Assembly: GCA_014695325.1 (NCBI GenBank)
Contig: JACJNZ010000075.1
Location: 1 to 51,206, forward strand
Reading direction: 5' to 3'
Origin: Cyanobacteria bacterium FACHB-502
GTDB taxonomy: Bacteria; Cyanobacteriota; Cyanobacteriia; Elainellales; Elainellaceae
DNA: 51,206 nt
Shown here: positions 45,401 to 51,206 of the stretch, in pieces
Position numbering within the stretch: the first letter of the stretch is position 1
Layout of the letters: every line of letters begins with the position of its first letter
The notes under the pieces: generated by a model
What the model saw: only the letters and a program-made list of their open reading frames with translations
Told to the model about the DNA's origin: nothing
The model's database searches: none
Position numbers and translations under genes: made by a program

Positions 45401-45988
45401 AATCAGGTTTTCAGTAGGGCGATTGAGCGGATTAGTGCTAATGGCATCCAATGTAGCAGCACTACCATGAAAACCATCCGTTCCTACAGGCAGCAAGTTA
45501 ATTTCGCCGCCCGCCAGAATGAAATCAACTCCAGATAAAATCACTTCTCTGGCAATGTCTGCCTGCCGTTGACGAGGAGGAACCCGTCGATCATCGATCG
45601 TCGTTTCGCCGACCTGAGCCACAAAGGCAGCCGTTCCCGGTTCAATAATTGCACCGGATTGCACGAGAGCCGTGACTTTATTGGCTGCGATCGCTTCTTC
45701 AACAATCGTTTGACCCACCCTACCCGATCGGGCAACTACCGGAGAGCCGTCTTGATTGAGACCAAAAGATTCTGCGTAAACCTTCGTTCCCGTCGCGTGG
45801 GTAACTGCTCCTGCATTAGAGGTTCCAGTAAGCTGGTCCTCCATGTGTCCTAAATAAACACCTGCATTTTCTAATCGATCCCAGTTAAGCCTGCCGTCCG
45901 GTCCTTGAGAGACAAATCGTGCCGCTGCATAGTGAGAGGGGCTCGTACCGTCAGGGTGAAGGAAAATAACGTGATTACCGTTCGTCAT
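42425..45988 (-). CDS. Large secreted alkaline phosphatase: two phosphatase domains plus RTX repeats
   Basis: A 1187-residue protein. Two alkaline-phosphatase-like domains follow in tandem, each beginning with HPDGTSPSHY (residues 11-20 and near 470) and with QLTGTSNAGAVTHA and TAADSDAGGLE. Ordinary PhoA enzymes have DSAASATA and TADHSH at the matching places, so this is the atypical class, as in the 145-kDa phosphatase of Synechococcus PCC 7942. From about 1069 to 1113 run glycine/Asp nonapeptides (GGNDYIEGLGGDDLLRGATG) typical of Ca2+-binding RTX proteins. There is no N-terminal signal peptide; the RTX C-terminus suggests type I secretion. ATG at 45986-45988 has GAGG upstream. Expression is probably phosphate-controlled, by family. 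Confidence 0.9.
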   Translation of the reverse strand: MTNGNHVIFLHPDGTSPSHYAAARFVSQGPDGRLNWDRLENAGVYLGHMEDQLTGTSNAGAVTHATGTKVYAESFGLNQDGSPVVARSGRVGQTIVEEAIAANKVTALVQSGAIIEPGTAAFVAQVGETTIDDRRVPPRQRQADIAREVILSGVDFILAGGEINLLPVGTDGFHGSAATLDAISTNPLNRPTENLIELAKSQGYTVVYTRDQLFELLDANKYATTPTKVLGVFAAEDTFNDVTEEVLGLNTDNPRPLFVPTAPTIGEMLEVTQQLVERHPNFNNGSITILEEEGTDNFGNNNNASGVVEAAIRADQAIGVALDFVERNPNTLILTAADSDAGGLEVVDRDDPTAPVGTIGVNPNPEPRQNLLDGTKGTNTTPFIAAPDANGDVFPFAVGWVGTPDVPGSIVSKAHGLNAEKLPSTVDNTGMYELMYETLFDAELPSRVEPPIPAPEATRTTGNVIFIHPDGTSPSHYMALRNTDLGPDGRLNWDMMSNAGVYLGHMEDQLTGTSNAGAVTHANGVKVFSESFGLEEDNTEVIPLSGNRGKTISEEAIEAGKATALIQSGQLAEPGTAAFAAETTNRQGNNIRARDKYAEIIEQVIRSGTDVIMGGGELYMLPIGTTGFHVTAEIDASEIRPERRPTINLIELAESLGYTVVYTEEQMNATVNGANPPEKLLGVFAAEDTFFDVPEERLGLNTADPQPLYVETAPTVAEMLDASLKIVNRDPDGFFVVLEEEGTDNFANNNNAVGTVEAARRADAAIGVAMDYVNTQDPNTMIVTAADSDAGGLELVQFAPYTRPTGNFDASNPELAASQPEVPFVNSNGNNPNYLDGINGSTASPENPWRSFPSQPSLDGPLGNFAVGWVGTPDFPGSIVSKTYGLNADILPSTLDNTEIYRMMYQSLFGIRLQNPLNVQDQQGVTQIGLGEGAQISNFGGVGRGTSPSEETIAEVDTLQFTGEGLTARNLLLTQSGEDLVITFEGVNNVRAVLPDFDLENLDNLSLEGSGGGKIGNLIFNGEDAVSDSFDVINADADVDTVLNSNTVTFLNDRSNRTAGLNGSNDVINALGGNDYIEGLGGDDLLRGATGNDTLDGGTGDDLLTGGDGKDIFRLAIGEGTDTITDFSSEDDLLSLSGLTFEQLTLVQGSGDQSANAFVQAAGSSEVLAVLAGIQASTLSSNNFVLA

Positions 45989-46828
45989 AAAACCTCAGAG
46001 CGTTAGCAAGTTGAAAAGCACAAGGGATCGTTGTGTTACCCGAAGGAACACGTCGGCAAGAATGGAAATGGTTTAACAAAACCCTAGATTAGGGGATGAA
46101 AACTGATGCTTGGAAAGAATTTTCAACCAAATTAATTCAGAGATCAGTTTACGACGTTTCAAAATCAAGACTAGGTAGATGCTTTTACAGCAAACTGATT
46201 AAGCTCGCCAGATAATAGAATTCAACAAAAAGATTAATACAGGTTTAAGGTGTTACTTTACAATTAATTAAGAAACGACTAAACAAAATAATCTATTTCC
46301 AAAGACAGATAGGGGAACAAATATTTTAGAGGGACAAGTATAGAAGGACAAATATTGTGGAAGAAATCATTGTCACGCCTGGAATTTGCAACTGGGCAGC
46401 TCGTATGTTCGAACTCGTATGTTCGAAACTGCCAGATCCAGTGGTTGATAGACTAAGCCCAATATTGCTTCAGTCACTGCGAGCTGAGAAGATCGCCTGT
46501 TAGCAGAGGAAGACAAAGGAAACTCGTCACGTCTTTAGAGGTGACTATAGAGCAATACCGCAGGCTGTAGTAGTTTCAAGCAGATGCTCAAGGGATGTAG
46601 AGGCAAGTGCATTGCTACAAGAGGACGTTGCCAGGGTTGCTGGAGGGAAGATGTAATGGTAACTGATGCATTTCACTGCCGTCAACGCCTCAACTCTCTA
46701 CTGAGCAAAACTTTGTGAATTGACCGCTTAAGATGAAAACCGATGAAGAGTTGAGGTTGAATCAGGTACGTTTAGGTTTCGTAGCACTAAGTTACTGATA
46801 GCTGGATCAGATCTTCGATTCAGCCCTG
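45989..46828. promoter_or_regulatory. Long upstream region of the phosphatase, with possible Pho-box-like repeats
   Basis: About 840 bases without a supportable gene. On the minus strand, within 46231-46272, CTTAAACC and ATTAATCT start 11 bases apart, and CTTAATTA lies about two further 11-base steps upstream. The cyanobacterial Pho box is a set of PyTTAAPyPy-type 8-mers at 11-base spacing. The match is loose in an A/T-rich region, so this is only a candidate. The stretch 46380-46828 is closer in composition to coding DNA, but no convincing gene is seen. Confidence 0.3.
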
Positions 46829-47143
46829 ATGGCAAGCAGTAACCCTTTAGCTTATAGAGGAATCAAGATTCCCTTCATCATCTTAATGGCAGTGGGCTTG
46901 ACAATCACCTTTCTGCGCTACAAGCAGCCCGCTCATTGTGACACCCTCTGTACTGGCACTCAGCCCTGCCAAGCGGGACAGTGCAAGTTTGGAGAGCAAA
47001 GAGCAGGCTTTCCCATAACCTTTGCGAAATGCGGAAGGCGGTTCACTCCAAGTGGTTGGGGCAAGGCTGGGCTAGAAGATTATGCCTACGCGAGCCTTGG
47101 GGCATTCACTCTTAATGTTGCCTGCTCCAGTCTTACCTTGTAG
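46829..47143 (+). CDS. Small Cys-rich membrane-anchored protein, unknown
   Basis: A 104-residue frame: a hydrophobic segment at about 11-29 (GIKIPFIILMAVGLTITF), then a Cys-rich part (CDTLCTGTQPCQAGQCKFGE), then SGWGKAGLEDYAYASL. The Cys spacing looks deliberate, so the N-terminal 70 residues are probably real. The last 30 residues look less natural and could result from a frameshift. No family recognised. The start (ATG 46829, or a later one) has no strong ribosome site. Confidence 0.5.
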   Translation: MASSNPLAYRGIKIPFIILMAVGLTITFLRYKQPAHCDTLCTGTQPCQAGQCKFGEQRAGFPITFAKCGRRFTPSGWGKAGLEDYAYASLGAFTLNVACSSLTL

Positions 47144-47319
47144 CTGTTCTTAAGGTTGATTCGATGGCTTTTCTCTTTGTTCCGAGCATCATTCAGAATC
47201 AAAGGGTGAACCTTACCGTCTCCATTGGGAGTGAAGTGAGCCGCAACATTGTTTCACGATCGGGGTGCATTGCCGAATGATAGCCAGTTACTCAAATTCC
47301 CTATCCCCGTCGAGCCACT

Positions 47320-49029
47320 ATGAAATCTAACGTGCTTTGTGTCAAGCTTCTCCTCCTGGTAGCCCTGCCCGTTCTTGGGATTCTCACCCCGGAGAAAGCG
47401 GTTGCCCTGCCTGCTCCAGATCTGAAAGCCAGATTGCTATCAGACATTGCCTTTCAATATGCAAAACTTGGTGATTCGCAAGAGGCCGTTGCTGTTTCCG
47501 AGCAAGCACTGGAGGCAGCGGCGGCAATGCAACCCTGCTTTAAGGCAAATTCTCTGGCAAAAGTAGCAGGCAGCTATTTGCTGGTTGGACAGGAGGCAGA
47601 AGGCAAGCGATGGGTTGCAGAGGCGATCGAGACTGCCCGCACTCAAGCGGCAACCGCATGTAGCGGCAGCGCCACGTCTCCAACCGAATCGTTAATGAAT
47701 CGGGCTGGGGAATTTGCCGAAGCAGGACAATTTGAGTTAGCGATCGCGCTCGGCAGTGGGATGGGCGATCCACTTACCCTGTCAGAAATTGCAGCTGATT
47801 TGCTGGAAGCAGGACAATCTCAGCGAGCGGATAAGTTACTGAAGGAAGCGATCGCCCAAGCGCAAAAAATTGACGATGCCTACTACCAAACGCAAACGTT
47901 AAACAACATGGGCATGAAGCTGGCTCTGGCAGGACACCCTGAACCTGCAAAGGCGGTACTGGAACAGGCAATCACCAGTTCGGCAGCGCTGGATACCGAG
48001 AACCCTGAAACGGCTTCATTGCAGAGACACGCTCTCCTTTGGACGGCACGACAGTTTACTGAGCTAGGCGCAAATGATCAGGCGATCGCCGTCCTGGATC
48101 AAACCCTCCCAAAAATTCGCAGCCGCCCCGCTGACTCGTTCCCCCTTGACAAAGCGATTCAGCTTGTTGATGCGGCGCTTCTCTACCAGCAGTTGGGTTT
48201 GAACGACAAAGCAGTGGCGACACTGGCAGAGGCTTACCAGTTTGCTAGAGCCATTGCCCCTAATAATGCCCGACGAGGTCGAGCTGATGCAGATGCGCTG
48301 GGTCAAGCCGCAGTGGGCTATGCCAAGATCGGCGACTTCGAGCGAGCCATGCAGATTGTTCAGGAGATTCAGCCCGCCAGCGCACGACAGGGGACATTGG
48401 GAAATATTGCGATCGCCCATGCAGAGGCAGGCAATCTGGAAGCGGCGATCAAGCTGGCGCAGTCCAACCCCAATCGCAACGGCGCGATGATTGGCATCGT
48501 CAGACACTATTTGCAGCAAAAGCAGCCAGACCAGGCATGGCAGATTGTCCAGGCACAGCAGGTCAAAGGCATTTTGTCGGAAGTGGCAGTCGGGTATCTT
48601 GATGCAGGACAGCCCGAACAGGCACTGCAACTTGTTCAGGCTGGCAAGCTGGAGGGATTCACGCCAGACCTTGTGCAGGGTTATGCTCAGTCGGGGCAAC
48701 CAGAGCGGGCAATGCAGCTTGCTCAAAGTGAAGGAATCGCATGGCTACTGCCCTCAGTGGTACAGGGGTTTGCCCAGCAGAAGCAGTTCGATGCCGCTTT
48801 GCAAACGGCTCAATCCATCGTTGATCCGGTCGATCGAGCACAGGCACTCATTGCGATCGCTCGTGCTTATGCTGAACCGCAAGCTGAGGCACAAGGAACA
48901 ATTCAACGGTTCATGATGCAGCTGCAGGATAAGGTTGCAGGACTGTTTGGCACCTCCGATCGGGAAAGAGCAGCTGAGGTGTTAGGGCAAGCCTTGCAAG
49001 CGACGCAGTCTATCTCCTCAGCGAATTGA
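47320..49029 (+). CDS. Secreted or periplasmic TPR-repeat protein
   Basis: A 569-residue protein. A signal peptide covers residues 1-29 (KLLLLVALPVLGILTP core, cleavage near AVALP). The rest is helical-pair repeats of the TPR kind, e.g. SDIAFQYAKLGDSQEAVAVS, IAADLLEAGQSQRADKLLKE, NMGMKLALAGHPEPAKAVLE and VGYAKIGDFERAMQIVQEI. These carry the usual Ala/Gly spacing. TPR proteins form docking surfaces for other proteins, and no enzyme domain is present. Partners cannot be read from context. It appears monocistronic. Confidence 0.85.
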   Translation: MKSNVLCVKLLLLVALPVLGILTPEKAVALPAPDLKARLLSDIAFQYAKLGDSQEAVAVSEQALEAAAAMQPCFKANSLAKVAGSYLLVGQEAEGKRWVAEAIETARTQAATACSGSATSPTESLMNRAGEFAEAGQFELAIALGSGMGDPLTLSEIAADLLEAGQSQRADKLLKEAIAQAQKIDDAYYQTQTLNNMGMKLALAGHPEPAKAVLEQAITSSAALDTENPETASLQRHALLWTARQFTELGANDQAIAVLDQTLPKIRSRPADSFPLDKAIQLVDAALLYQQLGLNDKAVATLAEAYQFARAIAPNNARRGRADADALGQAAVGYAKIGDFERAMQIVQEIQPASARQGTLGNIAIAHAEAGNLEAAIKLAQSNPNRNGAMIGIVRHYLQQKQPDQAWQIVQAQQVKGILSEVAVGYLDAGQPEQALQLVQAGKLEGFTPDLVQGYAQSGQPERAMQLAQSEGIAWLLPSVVQGFAQQKQFDAALQTAQSIVDPVDRAQALIAIARAYAEPQAEAQGTIQRFMMQLQDKVAGLFGTSDRERAAEVLGQALQATQSISSAN

Positions 49030-49403
49030 AGATTCTCACCCCCAGTACGTCAGCAGCCTTCTCCTACTCCGGTTCGAGTTCGAGACGAATCGCAGACTTT
49101 GCGGTGAGAGTTCCTTTCCGATCGCTGCGGTCTGAGCTTGACGCTGCTGCACATAAGCATCTACATCCCGGCCGTGTCAAGGGAACCTCACCCACTGTCA
49201 TGCTTTGCCTCCCGAATGATGAGCTGCATTCTTGAGACTATGGCGTTCTTGAGACTGTGGTTGGGGTACCTTCTCCTGCTTTACCTCGGTTGTCAGATCG
49301 CTAAAGACATAATCGCTAAAGACATAGTGGGACTGAAGCATCCATTTATCAGAAGACAATCTGGGGTTAGAGTACAATCAAGACAATACAAGCGGTTGGG
49401 GTC
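49030..49403. other. Intergenic region with a 15-base tandem repeat
   Basis: About 370 bases between the TPR gene and the three-gene unit. ATCGCTAAAGACATA occurs twice in direct tandem at 49297-49326. TACAAT near 49371 could be a -10 box for the downstream genes, but no clear -35 was found. The plus-strand frame at 49026-49235 has no supporting features. Confidence 0.4.
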
Positions 49404-49574
49404 ATGCATGCGATCGAGCCAGTTGTACCTTTACAGGAAACCTTTAGCCAGTTCTTTAAGCGTGCTCGCTATGCAACTCGGAGCGATTATCGCCAACCGA
49501 TTCCCCCGCCTGCCCTCTCTCAAGCAGATCAGCAATGGGGCATTGCCTTGCTAGCACCCCTGCAAGGTGGCTAA
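49404..49574 (+). CDS. 56-residue protein, first gene of an unrecognised three-gene unit
   Basis: ATG at 49404 encodes MHAIEPVVPLQETFSQFFKR, then ARYATRSDYRQPIPPPALSQ, then ADQQWGIALLAPLQGG. It has an aromatic/basic centre (FFKRARYATRSDYR) and a Pro-rich segment. Its stop overlaps the next start as TAATG, which strongly suggests translational coupling and therefore a real gene. The initiation site is weakly marked (GGTTGGGG upstream). No family recognised. Confidence 0.55.
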   Translation: MHAIEPVVPLQETFSQFFKRARYATRSDYRQPIPPPALSQADQQWGIALLAPLQGG

Positions 49575-50065
49575 TGGTGAAGACGTTGCCTGAGAAGTGC
49601 TGCAAGTGTGCCATGCTGTCGGCAGAGCAGGCGCAGAAGCTGCATGGTGAGGCAGGGGATGGCTGCTGGAATCCGTCAGTTTGCTATAGTCGCAGATCGT
49701 ATGCTCGCAATCGCGGTCGTATCAATCAAACGCGCAGCCGCAAACGCAAGGAAGCCGGATTTAAAGAAATCCAGGTCGAATTTGAGCCGCTCAATCAATT
49801 GGTATTCGGCGTGTTGGTAGTATATCGCAGCGCAGGAGCAGACACTCCAGTTCACGCAATTGCGGCTGAGATTTGGCAAGGGCAAGAGAAAGTGGCGATC
49901 GTTCCTCCGGTTCACTGTGCAGGCATGGTTCCCAGCCAAGTGCATACTTATGTGGGCAAAATGCTGAATGTGCTGGAGGAGCGATACGGCATCAAGAAGT
50001 TTGCTAGCCTCACTCGGCTTGATCCAAATTTGTGTTCGATTCGTCCTTGTCCATTACAGGCGTGA
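49574..50065 (+). CDS. 163-residue Cys-rich protein, unrecognised
   Basis: The ATG at 49574 is coupled to the previous stop and has AAGGTGG close upstream. The N-terminal third is basic with many Cys (CCKCAM, then GCWNPSVCYSRRSYARNR, then RINQTRSRKRKEAG). This suggests a zinc-binding, nucleic-acid-binding segment. The rest is an alpha/beta-looking domain with QLVFGVLVVYRSAGADTPVH, EIWQGQEKVAIVPPVHCAGM and a C-terminal CSIRPCPL. It may be a small nuclease- or transposon-associated protein, but no catalytic motif is certain. It lies 8 bases before the next gene. Confidence 0.7.
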   Translation: MVKTLPEKCCKCAMLSAEQAQKLHGEAGDGCWNPSVCYSRRSYARNRGRINQTRSRKRKEAGFKEIQVEFEPLNQLVFGVLVVYRSAGADTPVHAIAAEIWQGQEKVAIVPPVHCAGMVPSQVHTYVGKMLNVLEERYGIKKFASLTRLDPNLCSIRPCPLQA

Positions 50066-50073
50066 GGGCTGAG

Positions 50074-50799
50074 ATGCAACCAATCGAGCAACTGGAATTG
50101 CCGTTTTGGGAGATGTTGAAGGAGGCGACGATCGCGCCGGACGAGGCGAATTTGCAGCAATTACTTGATGTCCTGGAAAGCGCTCTGGCTAACCTGGATA
50201 CCGTTGGGCAGTTGCAGATGGCAGCAGAAGCGATCGCCCAGATTGTGCAGGTGTTTCAGAAACGATCCGTACTCGCGTTTGAAGAGTTGGAGGCGACTGC
50301 CAGTGAGGAAGGTCCCGTCATGCCCTTAGATGCCTTCGATCGCTATGTGCGGCAAACGATGGAGGTTGATTTTGAGCTGTTCATCGAACCGATCGAGCGT
50401 TTGCCTAGAAAGATGCGAGAACAGCAGGAGCGATTACCCCTTTGGGGAATTGCGGAACAACCGGACGAAATGGGGTCAGTGATAGGGGAGTTAGACCAAG
50501 CTGCATTGTTGCAGGCATTAGATGAGCAGATGAGCCAGGCTCCCGGCTTAACCGAGGTAGAAGCTTTTAATAAGGCAATGGGCATTGCGCATGATGAAGA
50601 TGTTTCGACCTGGACTGAAGCGATCGCCCAGTGCTTGCGGAAGCACCAGATTGCAACCATCCCGCTGGTGCAGCTTCAGCAAATGGTGCGGATGCCATTG
50701 GTGCAATTGTGGCTTGCATTGCTGCTAGGCGGGTTTACAATCGAGCAGCGGGGCAAATTCTACGAAACCGAGCAGATTTGGGTTCTAGTCGGCTGTTAA
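50074..50799 (+). CDS. 241-residue helical protein, third gene of the unit
   Basis: ATG at 50074 with GAGGG five bases upstream begins MQPIEQLELPFWEMLKEATI. It is acidic and helical through about residue 190, then ends with a segment (IPLVQLQQMVRMPLVQLWLA, then LLLGGFTIEQRGKFYETEQI) resembling a winged-helix fold with its beta hairpin, which would fit DNA binding. The similarity is by eye and not certain. It follows the Cys-rich gene by 8 bases. A frame of 32 codons (50800-50898) begins immediately after its stop. Confidence 0.65.
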   Translation: MQPIEQLELPFWEMLKEATIAPDEANLQQLLDVLESALANLDTVGQLQMAAEAIAQIVQVFQKRSVLAFEELEATASEEGPVMPLDAFDRYVRQTMEVDFELFIEPIERLPRKMREQQERLPLWGIAEQPDEMGSVIGELDQAALLQALDEQMSQAPGLTEVEAFNKAMGIAHDEDVSTWTEAIAQCLRKHQIATIPLVQLQQMVRMPLVQLWLALLLGGFTIEQRGKFYETEQIWVLVGC

Positions 50800-50898
50800 A
50801 TGCGTCTGTTACTCCCCTTTCGCGGTATGCCCTCAGGCCCCTGGTTAGAAGTCGGCTTAGACAGCCTATTTTGCAATTCCTCGTCGCGTCAATCTTGA
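50800..50898 (+). CDS. Possible 32-codon fourth frame of the unit
   Basis: ATG directly after the preceding TAA opens MRLLLPFRGMPSGPWLEVGL, then DSLFCNSSSRQS before TGA. Its placement mimics a coupled gene, but it may be a truncated or frameshifted remainder of a longer one, or chance. The roughly 190 bases that follow, up to the IS630 start, show nothing. Confidence 0.25.
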   Translation: MRLLLPFRGMPSGPWLEVGLDSLFCNSSSRQS

Positions 50899-51089
50899 GG
50901 TTCCTAGATTAACCGCTGCGAGCGATCTGAGTGATCTGTAGGTTTGAAAGGGGTTGATCAAACGGCACGATCGCTCCTGCACTGCTAACCTTTAGGATAG
51001 ATCAGGTATTTGCATCTAGTAGTCTGCCAAGGGAACTTTGCCTGGTGGGGTTATTTCTGGTAAGGTGACTCAAATCCAGGAAGATCATT

Positions 51090-51206
51090 ATGGGTCAGAA
51101 GCGTTACATCGTCGATTTAACGGATGCCGAAGTTCAACAGCTAGAAACCCTGTTGAGGACTGGAAAGCACTCGGCTCGCAAACTGACCCGTGCCCGTATC
51201 TTGTTG
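51090..51206 (+). CDS. IS630-family transposase, N-terminal part (cut by window end)
   Basis: ATG at 51090 encodes MGQKRYIVDLTDAEVQQLET, then LLRTGKHSARKLTRARILL at the window edge. This is the well-known N-terminus of IS630-type transposases (helix-turn-helix part). The remainder is outside the window. It is of a different subgroup from the relic at 11342. Confidence 0.85.
   Translation, partial: MGQKRYIVDLTDAEVQQLETLLRTGKHSARKLTRARILL

Overview
The window is chromosomal or accessory DNA from a cyanobacterium. HIP1 octamers (GCGATCGC) are scattered throughout, and it carries the cyanobacterial SbtA/SbtB bicarbonate system, a BicA-type SulP relic, a cyanobacterial-order Mrp operon (C-D-E-F-G-A'-B) and a very large atypical alkaline phosphatase. 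Gene content looks like a filamentous or Leptolyngbya-like freshwater or soil lineage, but the genus cannot be fixed from this sequence. Both window ends lie inside transposase genes, as expected for a contig broken at repeated insertion sequences.

Layout. (1) 1-4.4 kb: transposase tail, a decayed HAD-phosphatase gene, an erythromycin-esterase-family enzyme and a Cache/HAMP histidine kinase. (2) 4.7-8.0 kb: three successive minus-strand genes for three mechanistically different iron oxygenases (haem-oxygenase-like diiron protein, Rieske oxygenase, 2-oxoglutarate/Fe(II) oxygenase), with a 145-bp MITE against the 3' end. (3) 8.3-11.7 kb: an insertion-sequence graveyard (IS1-, IS110-, IS630- and IS701-like pieces) with a second, inverted copy of the MITE. 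(4) 12.2-23.0 kb: a sodium/inorganic-carbon island on the minus strand: Mrp antiporter, PsiE-like protein, NhaS3-like antiporter, truncated NhaS paralogue, sbtB, sbtA, and relics of a second sbtA and of bicA. IS6 and IS5 elements have rearranged this island. (5) 25.2-34.3 kb: an osmotic/ion-balance cluster with two MscS channels, DUF2254, a voltage-gated-type channel, two DUF389 proteins and a CPA1 antiporter. (6) 34.4-39.7 kb: a tightly packed unit of a P-type ATPase, a 68-residue acidic protein, a thioredoxin-fold/prolyl-hydroxylase fusion and a decayed sulfotransferase. (7) 39.9-46.0 kb: divergent response regulator and CHASE3 histidine kinase, then a 1187-residue secreted double-domain alkaline phosphatase with RTX repeats. 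(8) 46.8-51.2 kb: a Cys-rich small protein, a TPR protein, a tight operon of three unrecognised genes and the start of an IS630 transposase.

How the genes work together. SbtA imports bicarbonate with Na+, so the Na+ must be pumped out again; Mrp and the CPA2/CPA1 antiporters can do this. The linkage of these genes, and the relics of bicA and of a second NhaS and SbtA, suggest a once larger carbon-uptake/sodium-extrusion island now being pared down. The least understood parts are the three-oxygenase cluster, the ATPase/small protein/hydroxylase/sulfotransferase unit and the three-gene operon at the right end. No tRNA, rRNA or CRISPR array was recognised by eye.
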